Below, piece by piece: positions 36,682-45,567 of a stretch of DNA of 64,000 nt. The notes below the pieces were generated by a model that ran no database searches, had not been told where the DNA came from, and saw only the letters and a program-made list of their open reading frames with translations. The stretch lies in assembly GCF_900177515.1 (NCBI RefSeq), contig NZ_FXAK01000007.1:1968501-2032500 (forward strand). The letters are read 5' to 3'. Both the position numbers and the translations under genes were made by a program. Numbering within the stretch: the first letter of the stretch is position 1; each line of letters starts with the position of its first letter. The stretch comes from Azospirillum oryzae (GTDB lineage: Bacteria > Pseudomonadota > Alphaproteobacteria > Azospirillales > Azospirillaceae).

Positions 36682-36803
36682 GGCGGATAGCCTCCGGCTC
36701 TGTTGCACCGCTGCAATCTTGAGCCGCACCGGCCGCCGCGGCTGTGACGGCCGTCACAGTGCGACGATCCGTCAGCCCGCCTTCTCGGCGGGCATGCCTC
36801 GAT

Positions 36804-39137
36804 TCAGCCCGCCTTCTCGGCGGGCACGACGAAGCTGTCCATCACCTTCTTGCTGCCGGAATGGTCGAAGTCGATCTCCAGCTTGTCCTCCGACACGGCG
36901 ACGACGGTGCCGTAGCCGAATTTCTGGTGGAAGACCCGCGCCCCCTTGGCGAAGGGCGCATCGGGCCGCGCCCGCGGCGCCACCGCATAGGCGCCCTGGT
37001 CCAACGTGATGGTCTTCGGCGCCGGCGCCTGCCGGGTCGAGCCGCGGAACTGGAATCCACCGGCCCCTGCGCCTCCGCCATACCCCCCTGCCCCGCCGCC
37101 GAAGCCGCCGCCGAAACTCCCACGGCCGCCGCTGCCGGCGAACAGGCCGTTGGCGGCCTCGGCCTCCACATTGTCCTGCGGGATTTCCTCGACGAAGCGG
37201 GACGGCACGGCGCTGACCCAGTTGCCGTAGAGCCGGCGGTTGGCGGCATGGCTGACATAGGCGCGGCGGCGCGCCCGGGTCAGGCCGACATAGGCCAGCC
37301 GCCGCTCCTCCTCCAGCCCGGCGATGCCGGTCTCGTCCAGCGCACGCTGGTTGGGGAACACGCCCTCCTCCCAGCCCGGCAGGAAGACATGGTCGAACTC
37401 CAGCCCCTTGGCGCCATGCAGGGTCATCACCGTCACCTGCTCGATCCCGGCGGCCTCGGCATTCTCCATCACCAGCGCTACATGTTCCAGGAAGCCCGGC
37501 AGATTCTCGAACTCCGCCATGGCGGTGACGAGTTCCTTGAGGTTCTCCAGCCGGCCGGGCGCCTCGGGCGTCTTGTCCTCCTGCCACATGCGGGTGTAGC
37601 CGGATTCGTCCAGGATGGTTCGGGCAAGCTCGGTGTGCGGAACCGTCGACATCAGCGTCCGCCAGCGGAAGAAGTCCTGCAGCAGCCCGCGCAGGGTGGC
37701 GCGCAGCTTCGGCTTCAGCTCGTCCGTCTCGGTCAGCGCCCAACCGGCCTCGGTCAGCGACAATCCCTGCGCCCGCGCCGCGGTGTAGAGGGTCTGCATC
37801 GCCGCCGGACCGACACCGCGCTTGGGCAGGTTGACGATGCGTTCGAACGCCAGATCGTCGTCGCCGGAATTGACCACGCGGAAATAGGCCAGCGCATCGC
37901 GGATTTCCTGCCGCTCGTAGAAGCGCGGCCCGCCCAGAACCTTGTAGGGCAGACCGAGCGTGATGAAGCGCTCTTCGAACTCGCGGGTCTGAAAGCCGGC
38001 GCGGACCAGCACGGCGATCTGCGACAGAGGCGTGCCCTTGCGCTGGAGCGTCTCGATCTCCTCGCCGACCCAGCGCGCCTCCTCCTCGCCGTCCCACACC
38101 GCCTTGACCTTGACCGGCTCGCCGCCGTCGGCCTCGGTCCACAGCGTCTTGCCGAGGCGGCCCTGGTTGTTGGCGATCAGGCCGGAGGCTGCCGCCAGGA
38201 TATGGCCGGTGGAGCGGTAGTTCTGCTCCAGCTTGATGATGGTGGCGCCGGGGAAATCCGTTTCAAATCTAAGAATATTCCCAATCTCAGCCCCACGCCA
38301 AGCGTAGATCGACTGATCTTCGTCACCAACACAACAAATGTTCTTGTGAGCTTGAGAAAGTATTCTCAGCCACAGATACTGTGCGACGTTCGTATCTTGA
38401 TACTCGTCCACCAGAACATACTTGAACTTGCGGTGATATTCCGCCAGCACGTCCGGATTGTTCTGGAAGATCGTGATGTTGTGCAGCAACAGGTCGCCGA
38501 AGTCGCAGGCGTTCAGGGTGCGCAGGCGTTCCTGGTAGGCGCGGTAGATCGCCACCACCCGACCGCCGGCCACGTCGCCGCCGTCGGCGTCGCCGAGACG
38601 GTCGGGGGTCAGGCCGCGATCCTTCCAGCGTTCGATGGCGCCCAGCACCTGACGGGGCGGCCATTTCTTGGAATCGATGTTCGCGGCTTCCAGCAACTGC
38701 TTGATCAGGCGGACCTGATCGTCGGTGTCGAGGATGGTGAAATTCGACTTCAGCCCGACCAGTTCGGCATGGCGGCGCAGGATGCGGGCGGCCAGTGCGT
38801 GGAAGGTTCCGAGCCACCAGCCCTCCGGCTCGATCCCCACCAGATGGGCGACACGCTCGCGCATTTCGCGGGCGGCCTTGTTGGTGAAGGTCACCGCCAG
38901 GATCTGGAAGGCGGCGGCGCGGCGCGTCATCAGAAGATGGGCCAGCCGGGTGGTCAGCACCCGCGTCTTGCCGGTGCCGGCACCCGCCAGCACCAGGACC
39001 GGTCCGTCCAGAGCCTCCACCGCCGCCCGCTGGGTCGGGTTCAGCCCGTCCAGATAGGCGAAGCGCTGCGCGGCAGCGGGAACGGCTGCGGCAGGAGCGG
39101 CGTGGCTCAGCGGATCATCATCAAAAGCGTCTGACAT
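36804..39137 (-). CDS. UvrD/PcrA-type ATP-dependent DNA helicase
   Basis: 777-residue superfamily 1A 3'-5' helicase. Motifs are complete: LNPTQRAAVEALDGPVLVLAGAGTGKT (Q motif and Walker A), VDEYQDTN, GDEDQSIYAWRGA, QNYRS, VMTLHGAKGLEFDHVFLPGWEEGVFPN and EERRLAYVGLTRAR. The C-terminus has a Gly-rich linker (about 660-690) and a Tudor-like end (ARVFHQKFGYGTVVAVSEDKLEIDFDHSG) that binds RNA polymerase in PcrA/UvrD. Bases 38261-38400 are unusually AT-rich for this gene (about 44 percent GC) yet encode conserved residues. UvrD or PcrA naming is equally possible. Confidence 0.93.
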   Translation of the reverse strand: MSDAFDDDPLSHAAPAAAVPAAAQRFAYLDGLNPTQRAAVEALDGPVLVLAGAGTGKTRVLTTRLAHLLMTRRAAAFQILAVTFTNKAAREMRERVAHLVGIEPEGWWLGTFHALAARILRRHAELVGLKSNFTILDTDDQVRLIKQLLEAANIDSKKWPPRQVLGAIERWKDRGLTPDRLGDADGGDVAGGRVVAIYRAYQERLRTLNACDFGDLLLHNITIFQNNPDVLAEYHRKFKYVLVDEYQDTNVAQYLWLRILSQAHKNICCVGDEDQSIYAWRGAEIGNILRFETDFPGATIIKLEQNYRSTGHILAAASGLIANNQGRLGKTLWTEADGGEPVKVKAVWDGEEEARWVGEEIETLQRKGTPLSQIAVLVRAGFQTREFEERFITLGLPYKVLGGPRFYERQEIRDALAYFRVVNSGDDDLAFERIVNLPKRGVGPAAMQTLYTAARAQGLSLTEAGWALTETDELKPKLRATLRGLLQDFFRWRTLMSTVPHTELARTILDESGYTRMWQEDKTPEAPGRLENLKELVTAMAEFENLPGFLEHVALVMENAEAAGIEQVTVMTLHGAKGLEFDHVFLPGWEEGVFPNQRALDETGIAGLEEERRLAYVGLTRARRRAYVSHAANRRLYGNWVSAVPSRFVEEIPQDNVEAEAANGLFAGSGGRGSFGGGFGGGAGGYGGGAGAGGFQFRGSTRQAPAPKTITLDQGAYAVAPRARPDAPFAKGARVFHQKFGYGTVVAVSEDKLEIDFDHSGSKKVMDSFVVPAEKAG

Positions 39138-39717
39138 GGCGTCCCGGTCCGGGGATGAACGAAAATCTGCTCAAGCATGCGAATGCTGTCTTGCGGTTGG
39201 AACGTATACAGCACAGAGCCGGCCGGCACGACCCCCCGTGAGAAGCGCCTCATCCCTTCGGGAACCGCGCTCCTCGGCACCCGCGCTTATGCCGAACGGC
39301 AAGCTCCTGAGATGTAGGACTCCAACCAACGGGCGATGACATAGTCCTGATCTTCCGGATCCATCGCCTATGATAGTCCATCGCCGCTGTAGTTCAGTGT
39401 CCCGACGAGGTCACAGGTATCAGGTTAACGATTTCCCCTTTTCTGTCACAGACAGTTATTCCACCTGACCAATGCGAGCTAATTTATGTCCGCATCTTGT
39501 CTTATGCAGGCTTACGGCATATGCCCATTGCTCGACGCGAAATTTACCTAAGCGAAATTTTGCGCGGCGCAAATCGGGGGTATCTATGGATCACAACGAG
39601 GCACCCCCGAACCCTGAGGGGGAATGGGCCGGACGCGGGAGCGGAAGGTCGGGGATGCCTCCGAAGCGCCAATCGGCGCCACATCGATCCGAACGGAACA
39701 AAAGGCGGGCTGAGACC
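39138..39717. other. AT-richer leader upstream of the LuxR-type regulator genes
   Basis: 580 bp with lower GC than the flanks, without a convincing gene (an in-frame upstream extension of the regulator ORF to 39472 is not conserved-looking). It contains a 9-bp direct repeat and a palindrome (39537-39573) and a CCCCC/GGGGG hairpin (39603-39621), and probably the promoter of the regulator genes. Confidence 0.5.
39537..39573. promoter_or_regulatory. Direct repeat and palindrome upstream of the first LuxR-type regulator
   Basis: GCGAAATTT occurs at 39537-39545 and 39552-39560 (15-bp period), and TTTGCGC-G-GCGCAAA is a perfect 7-bp dyad at 39559-39573. The site lies about 145 bp upstream of the start codon. 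A regulator site is inferred from structure only. Confidence 0.4.
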
Positions 39718-40398
39718 ATGGATGCCATCAACGTTTTCCTCATCGACGCCAACAAGCTTTTCCGTGAAGGCATGAAGCGCCTGTTCGAGGGCACGTCCTT
39801 CAACGTCGTCGGCGAGGCCGGCAGCCTGCGCGAGGGCCTGTCGGCGCTCGGCACCGGCAGCAACCCCGACCTGATCCTGATCGACCTGCCGAGCGGCGCC
39901 GACGAGGAAGTCGATGCGATGCGCACGCTGCGTGAGAACCACCCGTCGATCAAGGTCGTCATCCTGACCAACGACCTGGAAACCCGCCGCCTGTCGGCGG
40001 CCCTGAGCGCCGGCGCCGGCGGCTATCTGCTGAAGGACATCGCCTGCGAGGCGCTGATGCAGTCGCTGAAGCTGGTGATGATGGGCGAGAAGGTGTTCCC
40101 GACCCATCTGGCCGAACTGCTGGTCAACGGCCGCACCGAGGACATGGGCGCCGAGCTGCCGACCCGCCGCAAGGGCCTGTCGCAGCGCGAAGTCCAGATC
40201 CTGCGCTGCCTGCTGAACGGCAACAGCAACAAGATGATCGCCAACCACCTGAACATCACGGAAGCCACCGTGAAGGTTCACCTGAAGAGCCTGCTGCGCA
40301 AGATCAACGCCTCCAACCGTACCCAGGCCGCCATCTGGGCGCTGAACAACGGCATCGGCGATCAGGCTGCCGAGGCCGGCGTCGCCGCCACCGTCTGA
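39718..40398 (+). CDS. NarL/LuxR-type response regulator (FlcA-like)
   Basis: 226 residues. The receiver (INVFLIDANKLFREGMKRLF, LILIDLPSGADEE, VILTND, GYLLKDI) has one Asp in the acidic pocket start (LIDANK) rather than the usual pair, so phosphorylation may be altered. The C-terminal LuxR helix-turn-helix is LSQREVQILRCLLNGNSNKMIANHLNITEATVKVHLKSLLRKI. In Azospirillum a regulator of this type, FlcA, controls flocculation and surface polysaccharide; identity is suggestive, not proven. ATG 39718 opens the conserved domain. A second regulator of the same length follows at 40712. Confidence 0.85.
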   Translation: MDAINVFLIDANKLFREGMKRLFEGTSFNVVGEAGSLREGLSALGTGSNPDLILIDLPSGADEEVDAMRTLRENHPSIKVVILTNDLETRRLSAALSAGAGGYLLKDIACEALMQSLKLVMMGEKVFPTHLAELLVNGRTEDMGAELPTRRKGLSQREVQILRCLLNGNSNKMIANHLNITEATVKVHLKSLLRKINASNRTQAAIWALNNGIGDQAAEAGVAATV

Positions 40399-40711
40399 TC
40401 TCCCTCGATCCATTCGACCGCTCTGCCAAAAGGTCTCGCCCGCCTTCCGTCCAGGCCGCCCGCCCCATCCATCCGGGGCAGGCGGTCGGCGGGGCGGAGC
40501 GTTGCCTTTTGCAGCGCTTTTCCGTTTCCGGCGCCCTCAATTTGCGGTGCGGCCCTGCCCCTCCACCAGGAAAGGGGGCCAGGAAAGGGGACGGGCATAG
40601 AGGAAGCGGTCTAAGACCAAAAGCGAACTACAGCGTCAGAACCGGCCTTCCTATGTGAACGTCCGGGCCGATGACGCCATCCCGGTGTCGGATCGCCGCA
40701 ACCTTCTGGAA
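40399..40711. other. Intergenic region between the two LuxR-type regulators
   Basis: 313 bp without a gene. It includes the hairpin at 40456-40485 and a GC-rich, then mixed stretch that may hold a separate promoter for the second regulator. No operator stands out. Confidence 0.4.
40456..40485 (+). terminator. GC-rich hairpin after the first LuxR-type regulator
   Basis: CCGCC-C-GCCCC pairs with GGGGC-A-GGCGG (11 positions, one mismatch, 8-nt loop). No T-run follows, so termination is uncertain, but the hairpin lies in the right place to separate the two regulator genes. Confidence 0.4.
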
Positions 40712-41392
40712 ATGCCCGCGATGAACGTGCTGATCGCCGACGATCACCTGCTGTTCCGAGACGGTCTGCGCCGGCTGCTGGCGCAATTCGACGCCGACAT
40801 GACCTTTTTCGAAGCCAGCACCTATGACGAGGTGCGGGCGCTGTGCGATGGCACCAGACCCTTCGACCTGATCCTGCTCGATCTGGGAATGCCCGGCTGG
40901 ACCGGCTTCTCGGCGCTCGGCGACATCCATGCCAGCCTGCCGAAGGCGCTTCTGGTGGTGGTTTCGGGGTCGGAGAAGCGCTCCGACCTGCTGGCGGCCC
41001 TCGAGAACGGCGCCGCCGGCTATATCCCGAAATCCTCCAGCGCCAAGGTCCTGCTGGGTGCGCTGCAACTGGTGCTTGCCGGCGGCATCTATCTTCCCGA
41101 ACAGGCGATCCGCGGCGGCGACCGTGTCGAGCAGATGCATGCCGGCCATGGCGGAAACGGCTCCGGCGACACGATGGACGAGTCCACGGCGCTGGGCAAC
41201 GGCAACGGCGACCAGTTGACGCCACGCCAGCGCGACGTTCTGGCCCGCCTGCGCGACGGCAAATCCAACAAGCAGATCGCCCATGAACTGGGGCTGACGG
41301 AAGGCACGGTGAAGGTCCACGTCACCGCGATCCTGCGGCATCTCGGCGTCCGCAACCGCACCCAGGCCGCTCTCACCGCCCAGAGTTTCTGA
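40712..41392 (+). CDS. NarL/LuxR-type response regulator
   Basis: 226 residues. Receiver: MNVLIADDHLLFRDGLRRLL with the full acidic pair, LILLDLGMPGWTG (phospho-Asp), VVSGSEK, GYIPKSS (Lys). Output: LTPRQRDVLARLRDGKSNKQIAHELGLTEGTVKVHVTAILRHLGVRNRTQA, a canonical LuxR helix-turn-helix. A Gly/Asn-rich linker (about 150-175) joins the domains. Start 40712 or 40721; an upstream GTG at 40655 adds unconserved residues. Same orientation as the FlcA-like gene; no cognate kinase is adjacent. Confidence 0.88.
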   Translation: MPAMNVLIADDHLLFRDGLRRLLAQFDADMTFFEASTYDEVRALCDGTRPFDLILLDLGMPGWTGFSALGDIHASLPKALLVVVSGSEKRSDLLAALENGAAGYIPKSSSAKVLLGALQLVLAGGIYLPEQAIRGGDRVEQMHAGHGGNGSGDTMDESTALGNGNGDQLTPRQRDVLARLRDGKSNKQIAHELGLTEGTVKVHVTAILRHLGVRNRTQAALTAQSF

Positions 41393-41396
41393 CGGA

Positions 41397-41413
41397 GGGC
41401 GGCTGCGCCGCCC
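41397..41413. terminator. Hairpin between convergent genes
   Basis: GGGCGGC-TGC-GCCGCCC, a perfect 7-bp stem, lies between the stop of the second LuxR-type regulator and the stop of the opposing hydrolase-like gene. It may serve both directions; no T-run. Confidence 0.4.
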
Positions 41414-41414
41414 C

Positions 41415-42155
41415 CTACCGCTGGCCTCGCTCCACCGCGGAGACCAGCGCCAGCAGCGCGCCGCGCAGCTCCGCCGCATGGGTCCGCGGACGGATGGCGG
41501 CGGCGTCGGGCACGGCGACGACCGTCAAGGTCCGGCAGCCGGTCAACCCGTCTTCCAGCCGTGTGAACAGACCGGCCGGGTCACTGCCCTGCATCAGGGT
41601 CACCGGCACCCGGACGGCCGGCAATTCCGAATCGAGATCTCCCAGGTCGCCGGACAGCACCGCCGGCAGCGCCCATCCGAAACGGGCGGCCAGCGCATTC
41701 CAACGGCGGCGCATCGGCGATTCGGCCCCGACATCGTCGACGATCATCACGCCGCCCACCCGTTCCGGGTAATCCAACGCCGCGGCGATGGCGAGCGGCG
41801 CCGTCACCGCGCCCGCCACCAGCACCGGCCGGCGTCCGCCGCGCTCCACCAGCAAAGGGGAGAGGATCGCCGCTCCGGCAGACGCCGGCACGGTCAACCA
41901 TTCCTGGCCCGTCGGCACATGGTCCAGCAGGCGCCACCACGCCCCCTTGCCGGGGTGAAGGAAGATCACCCGCCGTCCCGACGGATCGCCGGCGCGGTCG
42001 GCCGTACGGTCGTCCACCCTGGAACAGTCAGCCCCGGGAGCCACCCCATCCACGGCCAAGCCGGTCACCGGAAAGCGGGCGGCATCTGGCCGTCCGGCGC
42101 GGACGGTGGAAGGCTGGGTGTGAAAGAACACGGTCGCGGTCCCCGGTGCTGGCAT
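41415..42155 (-). CDS. Alpha/beta hydrolase-fold protein lacking a nucleophile
   Basis: 246 residues from ATG 42155 (42176 is an equal alternative). The order VIFLHPGKGAWW, VLVAGAVTAPLAIAAALDYPERVGGVMIVDD, VPVTLMQGSDPAGLF resembles the beta strands and helices of alpha/beta hydrolases, but the nucleophile elbow GxSxG is GAVTA (115-119) and the usual His region is not evident. A non-catalytic or divergent member is inferred. It converges with the regulator gene at 41392. Confidence 0.55.
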   Translation of the reverse strand: MPAPGTATVFFHTQPSTVRAGRPDAARFPVTGLAVDGVAPGADCSRVDDRTADRAGDPSGRRVIFLHPGKGAWWRLLDHVPTGQEWLTVPASAGAAILSPLLVERGGRRPVLVAGAVTAPLAIAAALDYPERVGGVMIVDDVGAESPMRRRWNALAARFGWALPAVLSGDLGDLDSELPAVRVPVTLMQGSDPAGLFTRLEDGLTGCRTLTVVAVPDAAAIRPRTHAAELRGALLALVSAVERGQR

Positions 42156-42371
42156 TCCGCGATGGGACTGCCCCATCGCCGAAGCCAACCCTAACGAAGC
42201 GGAACCCAAATCGTCCCGTACGATAAATCGGGCAGAAACCTTAACACGGCCCGAAAAGCCGCCCTGTCCGCAAAAGGTTTCAGCCGCCGCCGAAACACGA
42301 CAAAAGCAAAGCAAATTCCAAGACTTGCCGGCTTGTGCCGATCATCGGCCGCCGGCCGGCAAGGCAATCGG

Positions 42372-42920
42372 TCAATGCAGGGTCACCTCCTCGCCCTCGC
42401 CATCCGGCACCACCGCCAGCGGGCGGCGCAGCTCGCCGGCCAGGCTGCGCCATTCCGGCGCTCCACCCAGCTGTTGCAGCAACTGTGCGGTGAAGGCGAA
42501 GACGGCATGTTCCAACGGCCCGTTGTCCTCGGCATGGGCGTTGACGGTCAGGCAGGATTCCGCAGCGCTTTCGAAGATGGCGGCTGCGGCGCTGGCGCCC
42601 GGTCCGGGATCCGGCAGCGGGATGGCCTGCGGCTTCTCCCCGCTCACGCGCAGGCGCGACAGGTTGTCGGCCAGCAGGCGGGTGCGGATGGCGTTGTCGA
42701 CCGCGGCGGCCATGGTGTAGCCGGCCTCCTCCTCGACGGTGGCGCGCAGGATGCGCAAGCCCGCGATCAGCCCGCGGACCACGTCCCCGTTGCCGCCGCG
42801 CTTGGCCGCCGCCGCGACGGCGGTGCCGAGGATGGCAGCGACCACCGGCGAGAGCGATTCGCCGTCGCCCGGAACATTCGGCGCATCGGCGCCGGAGTCG
42901 GTGTTCAAAGCCTCGTTCAT
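42372..42920 (-). CDS. Hypothetical protein
   Basis: 182 residues from ATG 42920, which has GGAGG five bases upstream. Alanine-rich and helical, acidic overall, with no signal peptide or membrane segment. I recognise no family. ATVEEEAGYTMAAAVDNAIRTRLLADNLSRLR is the most regular helical part. It runs with the hydrolase-like gene on the minus strand, about 215 bp upstream of it, and is divergent from yccF. Codon usage fits the genome. Confidence 0.55.
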   Translation of the reverse strand: MNEALNTDSGADAPNVPGDGESLSPVVAAILGTAVAAAAKRGGNGDVVRGLIAGLRILRATVEEEAGYTMAAAVDNAIRTRLLADNLSRLRVSGEKPQAIPLPDPGPGASAAAAIFESAAESCLTVNAHAEDNGPLEHAVFAFTAQLLQQLGGAPEWRSLAGELRRPLAVVPDGEGEEVTLH

Positions 42921-43218
42921 GCGGCCTCCGATCCGTGTGAACCGGAAACGGGCGGCCCGCCGGCGATGCTGCCGACGAAGGACCCGTCCGGATGCGTCGT
43001 CATGATGCCTGTCCCGGATCTGTGGACCGAACGGATACGGTTCAAGGCATGGATGGCATACACCACCCCCTCTTTCGCGCCGCCGGACGGGGTGCCCCAT
43101 CTTTGGAGTGGCCAATTTCCAAAGGAGCAAGGTCCAAACGGCCGGAAGCTGAAAGGCCCGCCTCTAGGCGCGCGGCGCGACCGTCACCACATCTGCGGCG
43201 AAAGGGAGGTTTCTTGTC

Positions 43219-43656
43219 ATGTCACTGCTCAGTCTTCTCCTCAATGTGCTGTGGTTGTTCACGGGCGGCATCTGGATGGCGGTGGGCTGGCTGCTGGCCG
43301 CGGTTCTGATGGCGTTGTCCATCGTCGGCCTGCCCTGGGCCCGGTCCGCCCTGACCATCGCCCATTACACCCTGCTCCCCTTTGGGCAAACCGCCGTGCG
43401 GCGGGATGAGTTCCGCGGGCGCGAAGACATGGGCACCGGCGCCTTGGGCTTCATCGGCAATATCGTCTGGTTCGTGCTGGCCGGGTGGTGGCTGGCGCTC
43501 GGCCACCTGATCTCTGCGGTCGGCCTTGCCATCACCATCATCGGCCTGCCTTTCGCCTGGGCGCATCTGAAGCTCGCGCTGCTGGCGCTCTGGCCGGTGG
43601 GGACGGAGATCGTGCCGTCGGACGACGCCGGCCGGCGTGTGGCCGGGCGGCTCTGA
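43219..43656 (+). CDS. YccF-family inner membrane protein
   Basis: 145 residues with four hydrophobic stretches in two similar halves, NVLWLFTGGIWMAVGWLLAAVLMALSIVGLPW and NIVWFVLAGWWLALGHLISAVGLAITIIGLPF, the internal repeat of the YccF (DUF307) family. Function is unknown. AGGGAGG lies upstream of ATG 43219. It ends 28 bp before the convergent DUF3095 gene stop. Confidence 0.85.
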   Translation: MSLLSLLLNVLWLFTGGIWMAVGWLLAAVLMALSIVGLPWARSALTIAHYTLLPFGQTAVRRDEFRGREDMGTGALGFIGNIVWFVLAGWWLALGHLISAVGLAITIIGLPFAWAHLKLALLALWPVGTEIVPSDDAGRRVAGRL

Positions 43657-43684
43657 TCCCGGACCAGCGCCACGTTCCGCCAAC

Positions 43685-44899
43685 TCATCCCAGGGCGGCG
43701 GCTTCCATTTCCTTCGCCGCCCCGCCTTCCTGCCCGGACTTTTCCCGCGCCTTCATCGCCTTCAGCATGACCGACGCCCGCCAGAAACCCAGCCCGGCGC
43801 CGTCGACGAAATGCACATGGCGGTCCGCCGTCACGTCGCCGACCAGACAGGTGACGGTGGTGGCATCGGCCCGCGCGGTGCCGTAGCGGATCGAGCCGGC
43901 CTGGGCCGCCTGGGCCAGCAGAGTTTCGATCGCGTCCGCCTCCCCCTCCGTCACGTCAAGCACCAGCCGCGGACCGCCTGCCGATTTGCGGAAATCGGTG
44001 CGCTCCGCCATGTGTCGGCGGTAGCGCTGCGGATCGAAACGGCCCAGCGTCAGCCCCAACTTCAGCAGCAGGACCAGCAGCCCCGATCCGGCCAGGGCCT
44101 TGCCCACCCGCCGGATGCCCGTTCCCACACGGGCGCCGTCCCGGCCGCCGCGCGCCTCCATCAGCAGGGCGCGCCAGTCCGGCGGCCAGCGCGCCTCCAG
44201 CCGCTCCCCCAGCCCCAGCGGAGCGGCGCCGGCGGTGGGTACGATGGCCTCGATGGCGCGCTGGACGCGGGCCAGCTCCAGCAGCCCGGCCGCGCCCGGA
44301 TCGACCGCATCGACGATCACGCACAGTACGGTTCCGTGCCGCGGCGGCACCGGGTTCCAGCGGCAGGACACCGACTCAAGGCCCGGCAGCGGTCCTTCCT
44401 GCGGCGGCAGGCGCCAGCGCGCATCCTCCTTCACCCAGGCATCGGCGGCCACCACCCCGGCGCCCAGGAACAGCCCGAAGCTGTTGCCGTTGCCGACATC
44501 GTGCAGGGCGGCCATCACCTCCAGCCCCTGGTCGAGCAGCGCCCGCACCGGCACCAGTCCGACGCGCAGCGGCACGTCCATCACCGCCGCCGACCAGTGG
44601 GCGAGCGCCGAGAGCGCAGCCCGCGCCGCGTCCTCCCGTCCCGGCGGCACCGCGGCGATGGCGCCGTCGCCGCCGAACTGGCAAGCCGCCGGCTCCTGCC
44701 CGACCCGCACCGCGTCGGACAGCACCGCGACCACCCCGGCGGCAACGAAATTCACGTCGCGGTGACGGCCCTGCCCGGCTAGTCGCGTGCTGCCGGTGAC
44801 GTCGGCCACCGCCAGCGACCATCCGCCGTCCAGCGCCGCATAGCGCCGCGGGTCCGAGGCCTCGGCGGCGAAATCGCGGATCACCGGCAACAGCGGCAT
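43685..44899 (-). CDS. DUF3095 protein, class III cyclase-like
   Basis: 404 residues. SLAVADVTGSTRLAGQGRHRDVNFVAAGVVAVL and CQFGGDGAIAAVPPG look like a nucleotide cyclase-type fold (the metal Asp and a GGDG turn), which defines DUF3095, followed by a C-terminal domain of unknown role (FDPQRYRRHMAERTDFRKSAGGPRLVLDVT). There is no N-terminal membrane segment. Whether it makes a cyclic nucleotide is unknown. Apparently monocistronic. Confidence 0.8.
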   Translation of the reverse strand: MPLLPVIRDFAAEASDPRRYAALDGGWSLAVADVTGSTRLAGQGRHRDVNFVAAGVVAVLSDAVRVGQEPAACQFGGDGAIAAVPPGREDAARAALSALAHWSAAVMDVPLRVGLVPVRALLDQGLEVMAALHDVGNGNSFGLFLGAGVVAADAWVKEDARWRLPPQEGPLPGLESVSCRWNPVPPRHGTVLCVIVDAVDPGAAGLLELARVQRAIEAIVPTAGAAPLGLGERLEARWPPDWRALLMEARGGRDGARVGTGIRRVGKALAGSGLLVLLLKLGLTLGRFDPQRYRRHMAERTDFRKSAGGPRLVLDVTEGEADAIETLLAQAAQAGSIRYGTARADATTVTCLVGDVTADRHVHFVDGAGLGFWRASVMLKAMKAREKSGQEGGAAKEMEAAALG

Positions 44900-45147
44900 G
44901 GCGGAGCCTCCCCAATGGGCAGCGACAAGGCGAGGACCGATCGTAGCACGGCCTCGGCCATCACGGCAGGGAGGTCGAACTCTGAAGGCCGCGCGGCAAC
45001 GCCGTCGGAGCGGATCCTGAATACTGAAATTACCGTGCCGTAACCGATGCTTAGGTCATTAACCGTTGTTAAAGGATATGGCGCCGAAACTGTCGGAATA
45101 TGTCGGCACGGTTTCACGCCTTCGAAAACCAGGGGACGTATCTCTTC

Positions 45148-45513
45148 ATGTCTTGGCTGTCGAAATTCTCCGGAGGCAACAAGGAGCCGGGTGGCACGAA
45201 AGCCGCCGCGGAACCGCGTAAGGAGCGCCCGTCCACCCCGCCCAAAATCGTGATCGACCACCACGACTATGTGCCGGAGGAGTTCGTCCTCGGCTCCTTC
45301 CGCATCCGTCCCTATGACGGCGACCTGATCGCCAAGCAGAAGTTCGACTTCCGCCTGCAGTTCGACCTCGGCGGCGACCCGGTGGACGTGTCCTGCATCG
45401 GGATGGTGGTGAAGCTGACGGAGGAGGCCGGCCTCGTCGCCCGCTACCAGTCGCCGCAGCCCTTCTACGAACGCAAGCTCGTCGAGTACATGAAGGCGCT
45501 GAAGGGTCTTTAA
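45148..45513 (+). CDS. Hypothetical small protein, possibly PilZ-like
   Basis: 121 residues from ATG 45148. A charged, flexible N-terminal 45 residues precede FVLGSFRIRPYDGDLIAKQKFDFRLQFDLGGDPVDVSCIGMVVKLTEEAGLVARYQ, a beta-rich block that faintly resembles a PilZ domain (D-x-S-x-x-G, then a barrel strand) but lacks the RxxxR motif for cyclic-di-GMP. Function is unknown. It precedes mutL by 54 bp on the same strand. Confidence 0.55.
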   Translation: MSWLSKFSGGNKEPGGTKAAAEPRKERPSTPPKIVIDHHDYVPEEFVLGSFRIRPYDGDLIAKQKFDFRLQFDLGGDPVDVSCIGMVVKLTEEAGLVARYQSPQPFYERKLVEYMKALKGL

Positions 45514-45567
45514 GCGCGCGACTATGCCCGAAGATGGTGGTGCCGGGCGCCGGCTGCCACTATATCT

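Noticed and set aside
38261-38400. The AT-rich patch in the UvrD gene as an inserted element
   Set aside because: Reading frame and conserved helicase motifs run through without interruption, so it is not an insertion; kept only as a composition anomaly.
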